From contig JAWZYV010011611.1 of NCBI GenBank assembly GCA_038373885.1, positions 62,001 through 126,000 on the forward strand: a stretch of DNA of 64,000 nucleotides. The letters are read 5' to 3'. This DNA comes from Cheiracanthium punctorium (lineage: Eukaryota > Arthropoda > Arachnida > Araneae > Cheiracanthiidae). The notes under the pieces are model-generated. The model was not told where the DNA came from and ran no database searches. It saw nothing but the letters and a program-made list of their open reading frames with translations. Below, one piece after another: positions 22,930-34,134 of the stretch (position 1 is the first letter of the stretch; every line of letters starts with the position of its first letter). A program made the translations under genes and the position numbers.

Positions 22930-24215
22930 CAAAAAAATAAAATAAAATAAGGATGAAAATCTGAAACACTTTCAGATTTTAAATACGCACTATAGTGCTA
23001 TATATTAAAATCGTATCATAATTTATGCATCGTCCCTATTTTTCTTCCTTATTCCATTAGGTTGGAGAGTGTATCATTATTCATGAGTGTGCTGTATTTT
23101 TCTTTCTTGTTTCGTAAAACCCATCTTTGGAATCGAAATCAATCTTAAAATCGCCTACTAAAACTGTTTTACAATCTTCGCCAAGTATATTACAACTATA
23201 CTTCATCGTTTTATATATTGTTTCGAATATGCATCATAATCCATAAGTGTACCGTGGTTGTCTTTCTTGGGTTGATTCCTACTTTAACGCCTCGACTCTC
23301 GCCAAGGTGGCGATCATTAAACATATGCAGTTACCATGACGATATTTTGCATTTATGTGGCAATCGTAATTTAGAATTAAAATGACGATTTGGAACAACA
23401 TGTAAGTACAGCATGCCGTTACATTTTCATTTATTTTGGATTGCCAATTAATGTAGTTTTAATAATTAAGTGTCTTCAAATTCCTTAACTGGGGCGTTTA
23501 TCGCTTTTCTTTGCTTTAGTTTTCATCGAGTTCTTTTGGGAGCGTTGAAACGGTACTTCCGTATTATCCCGGCGGTCACTTCCGCCAAACTACTTTTTCG
23601 TCAAATTTGCTGGCAAACTGTTGCCAATCGTATTCCAAACCATCAACAATTTCATGTGCCCGGCATTTATCTTTGTGAAAAATCGCTTGTCTGGGCGGAC
23701 CGCCGGGATAATACGTAAATACCGGTGAAACTTGTGCATAACTCCCAGAGACCCATGACTGCAAACCTCCCAAAAGTACGGGGATTTTTAAGGTTGGCGA
23801 GAGTGGGGCGTTAAAATAGGAATCAACTCTTTCATGTACCATAAAACACATCTTTGGAATCGAAATCTATCTTAAAATCGCCTACTGAAACTGTTTTATA
23901 ATCTTCGCCAGGCATATTCGTCCTATAGGCATATTCCAACTATACCGCAAAGACGTTTTAAATACTGTTTGAAATGGACATCATAATCCATGAGTGTACC
24001 ATGTTTTCCTTTCTTGTTCCACAAAGCACTTCTTCGGAATAGAAATCGATATTAAAATCTCCTAATAAAACTATTTTACAATATACGCCAGGCGTTTTCT
24101 AACTATACACGAAATATATTTATAATAAATTGTCACGTTTTGGCACCACATTTAGCGATCAATTATCAAAAATTGCAAACCTTGTGCAACTTTCAACATT
24201 TTATTAACGCCCCCC
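22930..24215 (+). repeat. Dispersed repeat R5, copy 1
   Basis: Collinear with 47960-49205. Shared words in order: TGAAACACTTTCAGATTTTA (one mismatch), ATTCATGAGTGTGCTGTATT, GATTTGGAACAACATG and GTAGTTTTAATAATTAAGTG. Inside, a unit of roughly 0.2 kb (ATCTTTGGAATCGAAATC ... CGCCTACT.AAACT.TTTT.CAATCTTCGCCA) repeats about three times. This copy carries an extra MITE (23552-23724) absent from the other. Confidence 0.8.
23552..23724. mobile_element. MITE with GGTA...TACC ends and 8-bp duplication
   Basis: Starts GGTACTTCCGTATTATCCCG and ends GGGATAATACGTAAATACC. The flanks GTTGAAAC (23544-23551) and GGTGAAAC (23725-23732) are a 7/8 duplication. Repeat R5 copy 2 (near 48560) lacks this insert, confirming the boundaries. 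173 bp. Confidence 0.85.
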
Positions 24216-24450
24216 CCCCTCAACGCATTATCTGGCAAACACATTTGAAAAGTGACTCGACACACTAATGTCTACACAAAAAACCTGATATAAATTAATA
24301 GCACTCTGGTGCTAAAAATTTTTGGGTAGACCGCCCTTATGACCTAGACGTATGAGACACAATTAAAAATCCTATTCTCAGACCTGACGAATATACATAT
24401 AAAATTTCATTAAAATCGGTCGAACCGTTTCGGAGGAGTATGGTAACTAA

Positions 24451-24772
24451 TAGAGATGAGTTCGGGCTCATTTTTTGAAGCCCGAGCCCGCCCGAGCCCG
24501 AAGACTTTTAATCCGAGCCCGCCCGAGCCCGAAATTTCAGCTAAAGACAAATAAAATTAACTACTTCATTAATAAGATACAATAAATTTTGGAGCTTCAC
24601 ACACGTTCTAGTCCCCCGAGCCGGTATTTTTTGAAATAAATACGTCTATTTATCCCATGAATCGCTTTTTAAAATCTGTTTCAAGGAGTATGTTCAACAA
24701 AGGAAAAGTTTTTCACGATCCCGAGCCCGCCCGGGCCCGACTCGGGCTCGGGCTGAGCCCGTCTCATCTCTA
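24451..24772. mobile_element. hAT-type MITE with TAGAGATGAG ends
   Basis: Starts TAGAGATGAGTTCGGGCTC and ends GAGCCCGTCTCATCTCTA. Perfect 8-bp duplication GTAACTAA (24443-24450 and 24773-24780). Subterminal CCCGAGCCCGCCCGAGCCCG repeats occur near both ends. 322 bp. TAGAG/CTCTA termini with 8-bp duplications are characteristic of hAT elements. Confidence 0.93.
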
Positions 24773-25209
24773 GTAACTAACACTGCGACAGGAGAATTTT
24801 ATATATTAGAGATAACTCCAGCGGCCGCTGTCGCCTCTGTCAAAAGCTTGTCATACTTACTCCTTGGAAACCGCGGGGAATTTAAGCTTCGACGAAGGTA
24901 ACCACGGATTCGGAAAATTCCGGGGAAGCCGGTAAACTGACTTAAATATCGAAATTACAATTATTTTAGAAGATATTAATAAAAAACTGAAAAAATAAGC
25001 ATAATGGTTGCCAGGTTTGGCAGTTTTCGTCAGCATAAAATCATTTATGCCTATGCAACAAAGCAATATGTACAGTTGCGTGAAATTGACAAACATTAAG
25101 TAGAATTACACCAATTTTACGCCAAATTAAAAAGTAAGTGAAATAAATACGTCAAAGTGTGTTACACATAGGGTTCACAATTTTCAATTAGTAAATTCTC
25201 TTTGATAAC

Positions 25210-25250
25210 AGGAGTTTAAAATTACCGATTATTCGTAATTTTAAACTCCT
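25210..25250. repeat. Perfect 16-bp-arm hairpin in Helitron H1a
   Basis: AGGAGTTTAAAATTAC (25210-25225) and its exact complement GTAATTTTAAACTCCT (25235-25250) are separated by 9 nt. The H1b counterpart (near 30578) has only the left half, so the arm was gained or lost in one copy. Confidence 0.85.
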
Positions 25251-25740
25251 GGTTCTAGTTGTAACTGTTAAAAAATTGTCCTTTTGGCATCAGGTACGAT
25301 CTGGAAAAAACTCCCAAAGCAGGGTGAATCTAACTGCTGCGTGTGTTCCCAAATGTTAGTACCCAATATTTTGGAAAATGAAAAATAATTCAAATGCAGA
25401 CTATAGTAATGTTTGTTAGGTTCAGCTTGAGTATTTGCCACCCGTAGAAATATTTGGCGGCGTTAACTATGCTATTATAGCAGTTTAAGTACAGCTTGGA
25501 TTTTTGCCAACGCTGCGAGCCAATCTGAAAAGGATTATGTAAATGAATGTATGGAAAACTGTTTTCACGGCAGCCTTACATGAGCAATAACTATCGGTTA
25601 TGAGTGTGTGTAAATCGCCAAATAATGAAAAGTCGTCATTGTTAGCAACATATATCCTAGCTGTTCCGTAGTTTTTATCAAAGAAAAGATATGGAACCAC
25701 TGTTTTCTTAGAAATAATTATTCACTATACCTAAGTGTAA

Positions 25741-26937
25741 GTCACCCACCGGAGGGGCCGACCCAAAAGGGTTTACGGCAAATGATCCCTCCGGGGAAGC
25801 ACCACTTTATTTATTTATTTATTTATTTATAAGCAAAAAAAAATACAAACTATACCGCTGGCATAACACATAAAAGCCATCGGTATAACAAGAAATACAA
25901 TATTAAAAAATACAAACGAATAAAAGAACACAACACAAGAAAAACAGCCTCCTTTTTACACATGGCCCAAGATGCACAGATAAACGTTCGTTGTTAATTT
26001 CCATCCTCTATAAAAATTCATTACTGGCCTTCTTCACCAGCACAGCCTATATCCGAGGGGTGTGAGCACTGGACAAGCATATATTGATTTATGTCTATGT
26101 AGTTTCTACTATTATTATATCACGTTTATTTTGCGTATGTTATTGTCACTATTGAACGTTATGTTATTATCACTATTTAGTTGTTAACGTTAGGATTTTT
26201 TTTTTTTTACCTTGAGGCTTTGCCCTCGATCATTGCTGTTTTCTAAAAATACAATACTATTATACATAAATTCACTAATAATAACGGAAAAATTCAAATT
26301 GTTTACTCCCGGCCACTGGCCAAAAGTAAACGTATAGTCACATTATATATTTAACCAATAAATATCGAGACGTTGATTGTGTGATCACAATTTTCTTATA
26401 TACAAGTATACGCATATCCAAATTATACAATATTATTTACATTTCATAATAACATATTATTTATAATTACATATCAATATTATTTACACATAAGGAACGA
26501 CACGCGTTATACATTGTTTATTAAATTCTATAGTTTTCAATAGCACTTCAATCACTCCATGCACATATGCACAAACTCCATTTTATTTCGTTTGCACTTT
26601 TTTCAACATTCCTGCAACCCCTAGTGTTTGCCAGTCTACGTTATTTGTAACATTTTCGATTACATAGTTTTTATGTACTAAAGTGCTGAGTCACACTAAT
26701 AGGCTTCTAAGCCATAGTTTTCTTAAATATTACACATAAGTGGATGAGCCTCGGTGCATGAACCGTCTGCATTTCGTCAGGCAGTTATACGTATGCATAG
26801 CTGCCAACTTGTACGATATGCGTATGGTTTAAACATGTGTATGCATTAATCCTATATACAATTTTTTTTTTCTTTCTTTAAATCACATTTTTAATCTTAT
26901 ATCACATTGTGTTAAGCACCCCCAGACATAGTGCTCA

Positions 26938-26968
<31 letters not shown>

Positions 26969-28575
26969 TTTCGCCAGGGTACTTGTCTGTATATTTATAT
27001 ATATGCATATTATTATTATTGTTATTATTTTATTTTTTTAACGCCCACTGCTAGTGTTTGACACCGGGGGAGAGCTATTGATATCTAAAGTTTATACCAC
27101 TATATATTTCTATTAATTTGTTGTAATTGTTTTTTATCATGTTCAGTACTTTGTCAATCTGGCATGACCTGTAGAAAACTTTTATATTAATTTACACAAT
27201 GGTGTGAGGCATTAGGGGACAGATCCCGAAAACAAAATGAAGTGGGTCGCCATGGGCGCCCCACTCACAGTTTTCAGATTGTCTCTTATTGATACGTTTC
27301 AGATATTTGCTGCCTCCGATATTGCCGATCCGATATGCTCCGATCGGATTTGCTGCCTTCAGATATATAGCTGCCCCCACCTGTAATAAACTTTATTGCT
27401 ATTGTATTATTGAGGTCAAAATTATGTTTTATATTAGGGAGAAAGTTATACGTGTATCTGCCTGTGTCACTGTTTGACCACCCTATTTGCCAATTATTTT
27501 CCAGTTTCTTATTTAATATATATACTATTTTAGACCTAGGGATTGATATAGTTCTATTGCTTATGGGGTCGTTAATGATCAGAGGCGATTTTGCTAAAGT
27601 ATCAGCTATTTCGTTCCCCCAGTGTCCCACATGTGCCTTTATCCATATTATTTTTATTTTAACATTACTATTGTTTTTAATTAGGTTGTATAAATTTATT
27701 AATATTTCTGTGTATGGATATAATGATCTCAGCCTCTCGACCGTGGACCTGTTGTCAGTGTAAACCTTGATATTCTTATAGTTGTTATCTACCGCCCATT
27801 CCAGCGCAGTAACTATTGCTAATTGTTCTGCATGATATATGCTGTTATAGATGTTTATTCTTTCATAGTATCTTCTTATTATTTCATTCTTGTATGTGCA
27901 TGCCATGTAACCAAACGCTGTTCCATTAATCATTTTAGAGCCATCTGTGTAAATTTTTATATAATCATTATCTATTGTTTCATTTTCTATGGAGTCCATG
28001 AATTTTATTTGTCTGTTTAATGAAATGATATCCGGGGTATTGGTATGAAGGTATGGATTTTTCTATGGAATAATCATCTGGTAAATCTGGATTTTGAATA
28101 ATCTTGTTTGTTTTTAATGCATTATAATTGTCAATTTCCCGCGCTAGGACTAATTCTATTGGAGGTATTCTTAATATTGTACAGAGCGCGGAATGAGCGG
28201 GGTTGGTGTGGGCCTTTGATATTTTAATAAGCGCCAGTTTTTGGATTGCCCACAGTTTGTATACGGATTCCCTGGTGAGATTAGTAGCCCATGCGGGGGC
28301 AGCATAAGAGATCTGTTTTTCAGTGACTGTTAAATACCAAGTCCTGAGCATGTCTGGACGTACCCCCCAGGACACACCACTCACCAGGGACATATTATTA
28401 GTAAAAGTTGTTACTTTTTCGGACAAATATTTTATATGAGGTGTGAACGTAAGTTTATTGTCTATTATTATTCCCAAATATTTTAATTCATTTACTAATT
28501 TTACTTTTTGAACGTTTAATTTGTATCGCGCTTTTGTTCTGGACTTAATTCCCATGGTGATCGCATTTACTATAC
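25741..28575 (-). mobile_element. R1/I-group non-LTR retrotransposon, 5'-truncated
   Basis: Minus-strand insertion inside Helitron H1a. It holds the end of reverse transcriptase, RNase H and a zinc-knuckle-like tail (27192-28570), then about 1.45 kb of A/T-rich 3' sequence. It ends with an AAATAAATAAATA tract (25804-25831) and a CCGGAGGG/CCCTCCGG inverted pair (25746-25800). ACTATAC lies at both borders (about 25730 and 28570), a possible target duplication. Truncation at the 5' end is typical of target-primed reverse transcription. Confidence 0.7.
27192..28570 (-). pseudogene. Non-LTR retrotransposon ORF2 C-terminus (RT end, RNase H)
   Basis: The order on the minus strand is as follows. First, RT palm/thumb residues LKYLGIIIDNKLTFTPHI, SYAAPAWATNL and ILRIPPIELVLARE (28555 to about 28060). 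Next, an RNase H domain with IYTDGS, HAEQLAIVTALEWAV, VYTDNRSTV and GNEIADTLAKSP, giving the D-E-D-D residues (about 27935 to 27560). Last, a C-terminal segment ending CEWGAHGDPLHFVFGICP, resembling the C-x-x-G...DP-x-H tail of R1/I-type proteins. Two frame changes (near 28050 and 27385) break it. The upstream endonuclease and catalytic YADD region are missing. RNase H plus this thumb region indicates the R1/LOA/I group; the exact clade is uncertain. Confidence 0.85.
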
Positions 28576-28861
28576 GTGTACGTAAGACGCCAAATTATGA
28601 AAAAAAGCCATGGATAGCAAATACGAAAGATGTTTCATAGGTTTTGCACAATTAAAAATAGCGTGATGTTTAAATTTTTAAGTTCCAAGGAACGTACAAG
28701 AACCAAGCAATGTGTATCTCAATAGCATTCTATCTCATTCAATCTTTTTTTTTTTTTTTCGCCTGAAGAAATTATGTCTTTTTTAAAAATAAGCCTTATT
28801 AGGGCAGAATGCCTCATACGAAAAGCAAGCTTAGCGAGTTTAGGGGCCTTGTACCTCTAGT

Positions 28862-29812
28862 TATATAAACATTTAGAATTTCGTTTTGCATTTAGTATAA
28901 CGTCCGCTTAAATATTTACTCAGCTTAATAAGTCATTTTCAAGTGCATCCGAGAGTGATGTACTAACGATGTTTGACTGTATCGAAAAAGAATTCATTCC
29001 GATGATTAGCAGGCGATTTAAGAAAAATAACTATAAGGACTAATATAGAAGGATATCATTTAATTTCCCCTATAAAGCACATATCATTATCAGAGAAAAG
29101 CTCTCCTGAAATCAAAAAACTACACTTACTTGAAGTAATCAACGACTGCAGTAAATTGGAAGACTCCATGTTTTTTTTTTCCATTCAAAAATGCCCTGAC
29201 TTTGCTGCACAGCGAATTCACCAAACAACATTCATAAATATTTATTAAAAATATTTTGAGACAGTTTGTTTGAAAAGATTATAACGTATCGAATCAAACA
29301 TGTATTGACGTTTAAAATATTTCTGTATTGGATTTGCACAAGCACAAAATATGTGTAGATTTAGGTTATTTAGTAATTGTATCATAATAGCGCTTGTTTA
29401 TTGGAAGCAACACTTCTACGCAACAATGAAATAAAAATCTCATTAGGCGGCGATTGATAGAACGTAGCAAATTGTGTTTACTCTCGAACAAATCATCAAC
29501 CCTTATCCACCGTTTTCGAGTAATGAAGTTTTAAAAGTTTCGACATTAGGGTTGATAGTAATGTGTTTCATTGAAAAGTATTAACATTCAGAATATTATA
29601 AAATGCAAAAGACACTTTTAAATATACTAATATAAAAATAAGCCTGAAGAAATGATAATGGAGAGTATTTTTAACATGATTGAACAGTTTTGTCACATCT
29701 TTTTTTAAAACGATTTATATTGGAGTGAGGACACTGGACTACGCCTACCCCGCCTCATTACGGAAATAATACAGTTATGTAAAAATCTACACTAATGGAG
29801 CTACAAATCTTA
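28862..29812. other. Unassigned AT-rich stretch
   Basis: No exon, RNA gene or element terminus recognised between Helitron H1a and the pogo-like element. Confidence 0.4.
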
Positions 29813-30349
29813 TACAGTGCTCACCGGTTATAATGGATCTGGGATATAACGTATTATCGGTTATAGCGTACCTAGAAGCTAGGTGCCGTTTGAAGTCCTA
29901 TATTTATAATGTTATTTAACTTCGGTTGAAACGTACTTAACAAAAGTACGTACTTGGGCTATAACGTACTTTTTATACAAAAGCCAAAAATAAAATTTTG
30001 CTTGTCTTAAGAATTTTATTTCCTTGTTCTCGGAAATTTCAGTACCTTCAAAAACACTCGTTGACTGTTTTCGAATTCTGTAGAAATTTCTGTAGCGAGA
30101 TGAATTGATGAAAAAATGAAGGGAACGATCTTTTATCTTTTTTGCCTGCTAGGTACGGCTAAGAACAAGACAATGTTTTTTATTTGTCATTCATCAACGT
30201 AAATGCAGCGATTTTTTGAATGCCGCATTGATAATGCAGAAACTCCATGCTGATGATGCAGAGACTACAAGTCTATTATGGATATCCATAACTGTATTTT
30301 TAAAGTAGCATCTGCCCATTTAAAACAAAAGAAAATTTCAGATTATTTA

Positions 30350-31626
30350 TCTCTCTATTCTAAAAAAAAGTAAAGGCCGCTAGCGCTGTCAAAGCTTGTT
30401 GACGTATCTCCTCCTAAACCGTAGGGATTTGAGTTTCGACTAAGGTGCCCACAGATTCGAAAAATTCCGAGGAACCTGCTAAGCTGATTTAAATTTCGAA
30501 AATCGAATTATTTTAGAAGATATTAATAAAAAACTGAAAAAATAAACCGAATAGTTGCCAGATTTGGACAGGACAGCAGGAGTTTAGAATTAGCGATTAT
30601 TCGTTTTTCCAAAGCAGAATAACTAATATCTTGAAAATGAAAAATAATTAAAATGCAGATTATTTTAAGCCGGTTCTCGTCCAGCTGGATTATTTGCTAC
30701 CAGTAGAAATATTTGGCGGCGTTAACTATGCCATTATAGCACTTTGGATATTTGCTAGCGCGACGAGATGGTATAATTCGTGGTGTTAAGTACGCCAATC
30801 TGCAAACGATTATGTAAATGAAAATATGGATAACTGTTTTCCGGTAACCTTAAATGAACAGTAAATATAGGTTGTGAGCATGTGTAAATCGCCAAATAAT
30901 GAAAAGTCGCCATTGGTGGAAGGCTATTCTATCTGTTCCGTAGCTTTTATTAACTTTACATGTACGCAAGTCGACAAATAATGAAAAATCGCCATGGGAG
31001 CAAATTCGCAAGGTGTCCAATAGGTTTTACATTTTTTTTTAGAATACAGCTGAAACACTTGTTCTTATTTTATTGCGCTTTAGCTCCTAATTAATATAAC
31101 TTTTCAATGGCAACATTAATTTTCATTGTGCTTCTGAGGAGTGCAAATAATTTTTCCAGCGATTATAAGTGGAGTCCGCACTCCAGGTGGAGTATAGCTC
31201 AGGACCCGTACAACACGGATTCCCATAAGAAAATATCTTCCGTGTTATGAGGGGGAGGGGGTCTACTGTAGTGTGAAGTTTAAATTTTTATGTACCAATG
31301 AAGATGCAAGAACCAAGCAATGTGTAGCTCAGTAACATTCTATCTGATCCATGGGCGTAGCCAGCAAGGGGCAGGGTGGGGCAGCTGCCCCCATAAAATG
31401 AGCTAGTCATAGGGTCTGATTATGACAAACCGGGCATTCTCCGGTTAGATTCCATGTCATGCTCCTCCCCCCCCCCCTAATGAAAATCCTGGCTACGCCC
31501 TTGATCTGATCCAATCTTCGCGTTTTGTCCGTTGAAATTATGTCTTTTTTACGAATAAGCCTGATTAGGGGCCTAATGCCTCATACGAAAAGCGAGCGTA
31601 GCGAGGCTGGGGGCCTTGGCCCCTAG
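30350..31626 (+). mobile_element. Helitron H1b, nonautonomous
   Basis: Starts TCTCTCTATTCT and ends with GGGGCCTTGGCCCC, a hairpin that overlaps the terminal CTAG (31623-31626), followed by T. TC...CTRR ends, a 3' hairpin and no target duplication are Helitron hallmarks. H1c (54699-55991, minus) is a near full-length sister with the same ends. No Rep/helicase frame. Contains the hAT MITE at 31350-31503. Confidence 0.75.
31350..31503. mobile_element. hAT-type MITE inside Helitron H1b
   Basis: Starts CATGGGCGTAGCCAG and ends CTGGCTACGCCCTTG, flanked by the perfect 8-bp duplication ATCTGATC (31342-31349 and 31504-31511). Helitron H1c has a single ATCTGATC at this place (complement near 54815), so the empty site is visible. 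154 bp. Confidence 0.95.
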
Positions 31627-32080
31627 TCTCGATAAAAATAGTAAGTAATGAAGATTTTTCTCTGTTTAATTTAAATTTTAAAAAATCTGGCCTGTTTAAA
31701 ATACATATTACAATGAAATTATGAGCCCACTTTTTTGTGTGTAATATTGAATCTTACCGGCGGTACTGCTTATAACGTACTTCGGCTATAACGTATTACT
31801 TTTTGTAGGTCCCGTGAGAGTACGTTATAACCGCTGTCTACTGTAGTATAATATTGTTACGAATTTTCGGGGCAACCCGCTGCTCTCGGGCTTAAAATAT
31901 ATTTAAATTCGTATTCTACGCTTCAAATAGATAAATTTTGCTTTTTGTTGCATCAAAATCGGCCAATTAGAACCAGAGATATGGAGGTTTCGCTTTCCCA
32001 TATGTTTTTCTATGGGGCTTCTAGAAATCTCGAGAAATATTAGTCCTAGGGCTTCGATCTCTTCACATTTGAGGACTTAT

Positions 32081-32150
32081 TTTTGGCGCCGATATTTCGC
32101 CAAAAGTCGCCAAGCTTGGCGACTTTTTGGTCATTTGGCGCGATTTTCCC
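32081..32150 (+). promoter_or_regulatory. Palindromic GGCGA/TCGCC cluster in LTR (E2F-like words)
   Basis: Tightly packed words TTTTTGGCGCC, ATTTCGCCAAAA, GTCGCCAAGCTTGGCGAC and CATTTGGCGCGATTTTCCC. The last contains TTTGGCGCG, matching the E2F/DP consensus TTTSSCGC. The same cluster is at 38272-38351 and 50841-50919. That E2F binds here is inference. Confidence 0.4.
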
Positions 32151-32296
32151 AATGGGGCATGGAAGTTGTTTTTCCTGCATTAAAAACGCATAATAACCTA
32201 ACATTTCTCTTCTATGACGTAATAAGAAGTTCCGCTTTATCTGGAATCTTCGAGGAATATACTTTTCTAGAAACTGCTCGCAGCTTCTGCCTACTC

Positions 32297-32335
32297 TATA
32301 AATTCCACCAGCGCGGGGCCCCGACAGTTCAGTGC
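32297..32335 (+). promoter_or_regulatory. Core promoter of Gypsy copy A LTR
   Basis: TATAAAT at 32297-32303 and a TCAGT initiator-like word at 32329-32333, about 34 nt apart. TATA plus TCAGT is the usual arthropod RNA polymerase II layout. The 3' LTR conserves both (near 38494 and 38526). Confidence 0.6.
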
Positions 32336-32664
32336 GAGTTGAACGCTCAATGTGCGAAGAGCTGTCAGTGTGTGTACGCTTGCTTTATGAATTGATAGTG
32401 CTATAGAAGCCGTTTTTTAGCTTGCTTTACGAAGCTGTTTTCAAAGTGCTGTGTGTAAATTCTTCATTGTCTTGTCTTAAGGGATCGTGTACGATATCTG
32501 TTGAATATTTTCACTGAATTTTTGCCTGTGAAAGTGACTTATTTGGAGTGTGAAATACAGCATTTGTGAGAGCTTCTGATCTAAGAGAACTGTTAAAAGC
32601 ACTATACTGTTTAATTGTGCTTGTAAATTTTGTACAGCTGATTGTTCCACGAAGTTCTAGAAGC

Positions 32665-32670
32665 AATAAA
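32665..32670 (+). terminator. Polyadenylation signal in LTR
   Basis: AATAAA inside the LTR, about 335 nt after the presumed initiation site. This predicts the end of the R region shortly after. Conserved in the 3' LTR near 38865 and in copy B. Confidence 0.6.
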
Positions 32671-32774
32671 GTTATATTCTATCCAGACCATTGGACCTTT
32701 TACCAGCACGTTCTACACCAACTGGACTTTAGAACGACGAGCCCCGGAATCAAGAAGAGTAGTTCCGCAACATT

Positions 32775-32790
32775 TGGTGCCAGAATCGGG
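32775..32790 (+). other. Primer-binding site, copy A
   Basis: TGGTGCCAGAATCGGG begins 2 nt after the LTR, as expected for a tRNA 3' end complement (TGG = CCA). Copy B has TGGTGTCAGAATCGGG at 51539-51554. The primer tRNA is not identified. Confidence 0.7.
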
Positions 32791-32817
32791 ATTCTAAAGA
32801 AAGACTAACTCCAGTGC

Positions 32818-34060
32818 ATGGTGTGGACCAGAAAAATGGAAGAACAATTCCAACAAAAGCTTATGGAGATGATGAAAGAGATGAAAGCCGGACAAGAACA
32901 GATGAAAGCGGATTTAGAGATGAAAATTGAATCCGGACAAGACGAAATGAAAGCTGTACACGATGAGGTGAAAACTGGAGTAGAACAGATGAAAGCCGAT
33001 TTAGAGAAGAAAATTGAAGCCGGACAAGAAGAGATGAAAACTGGGTTGCACAAAATAGAGAAAAATCAAGAAAACATGGAGCAGAAGATAGAGAAAACCC
33101 AAGAAAATTTAGAAGAAATTAAGCAGTGCCAAGAAGAAATGGAGAAAAGAGTTTCTCTCTTAGAAGAAACTCAGACGAAATATGAACAAATAATTGAAGG
33201 GAATGTTAAGGAATTACAGCAGGATATTTGCAGAATGCGTGAAGAATTTGACAGCATAATTGAAGTAAAACTGGACTCTCTCGTGAAGCTGGGAAAAATA
33301 CCTGAAAACATGAAGATGTCGTCACACCGCCCAGCAGTGAAACTAACGACTTATGACGGAAAGACTCCCTGGGAAGCTTACAATAGACTCAATTTTCGAT
33401 CGTCGCCAGAGCCAATGGTTGGAGCGAGTCCGAGAAAGCGAACCAACTGGCCGCTTTCCTTAGCGGAGATGCAATTAATGTATTGCAAACTATCGGAGCG
33501 ACGAAGATAGTAGATTTTGACGCCCTTGCCAGTGCCTTGGTGATGAAATTCGGAGAGAAGTGCCAGAAAGAATATAGTAGAATGCAACTTAAGTCAAGAG
33601 TGCAAAGATCTGGCGAGACCCTTCAAGAGCTGGCTTCGGATATAGATAGGCTGTCTCATCTAGCCTATGGCAGTTATCCTGATAACGTTCGAGAAGAAGT
33701 TGCAGTGCAACATTTTATTGAAGGCCTCTTGGACTCTGAAATTCAGAAAGCATTGATCTTGGCGGATTATAGAGATCTCAGAGCCGCCCTCGTATTCGCC
33801 ATGAAGCTAGAGGCAGCTCAGCTGGCCGTAAGAAAAGAGCGGCATAATGTTAGAGCTGTGTCATTCCAGGAGCCTACGGATGGAGAAATGGAGAGATTAG
33901 AGAATAAATTAAAGACACTGGAAAATCTGGTGGAACGACAAGAACAGTCAGAGCCAAGAAAAGTGATATGTTGGAGGTGCAACAGCGAGGGGCATTTACG
34001 AAAATACTGTGACGCACAAAAGAACTCTCGTCGTAAAGATCGCAGTTATCAATGCACCAG
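32818..34060 (+). pseudogene. gag of Gypsy copy A (frameshifted)
   Basis: The Met start at 32818 matches the start of the intact copy B gag. Residues about 10-130 form a charged coiled coil built of 7-residue units such as MKAGQEQ and MKADLE. A retrotransposon Gag core follows (HRPAVKLTTYDGKTPWEAY ... SGETLQELASDIDRL), then a CCHC zinc knuckle CWRCNSEGHLRKYC (CX2CX4HX4C), which packages RNA. Around 33385 extra bases relative to copy B shift the frame, so the two halves lie in different frames (32818-33510 and 33483 onward). In this copy the zinc knuckle and protease share one frame. Confidence 0.9.
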
Positions 34061-34134
34061 AGAAGCCCATGAAGGAAGACAGAAAAGAGACGAATTTCAG
34101 GAACAGAGGCTGAGGGATATTCAAAATCCTCGTT

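Larger units (their letters stand above)
24795..28860 (+). mobile_element. Helitron H1a, split by a non-LTR retrotransposon
   Basis: Parts 24795-25700 and 28576-28860 match Helitron copies H1b (30350-31626) and H1c (54699-55991). Shared words include GAAGATATTAATAAAAAACT, TGTTCCGTAG and ATATTTGGCGGCGTTAACTATG. The 3' terminus is CTAG followed by T, after a GGGGCC..GTACCTC near-hairpin, as expected for Helitrons. The 5' end is uncertain. The right part has internal deletions relative to H1b. No Rep/helicase coding; nonautonomous. Confidence 0.6.
29815..31843. mobile_element. pogo/Tigger-like element with nested insertions
   Basis: Left end CAGTGCTCACCGGTTATAAT; right end complemented CAGTAGACAGCGGTTATAAC; TA on both sides (29813-29814 and 31844-31845). 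TATAACGTA words recur in both subterminal regions. A Helitron (30350-31626), itself carrying a hAT MITE (31350-31503), occupies most of the interior. The element proper is thus only about 0.75 kb, without transposase. Confidence 0.75.
31855..32772 (+). repeat. 5' LTR of Gypsy copy A
   Basis: 918 bp, TGTTACGA...CCGCAACA, with the short inverted TGTT/AACA ends. Compared with the 3' LTR (925 bp) it lacks about 10 bp in the GGCGCCAAATTTGGCGA block and has scattered substitutions. Confidence 0.93.

Noticed and set aside
27289..28020. Several plus-strand open frames
   Set aside because: They are antisense shadows of the R1/I-group RNase H coding sequence on the minus strand.
32805..33053. Cys/Ser-rich minus-strand frame
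   Set aside because: Antisense of the heptad-repeat gag coiled coil.
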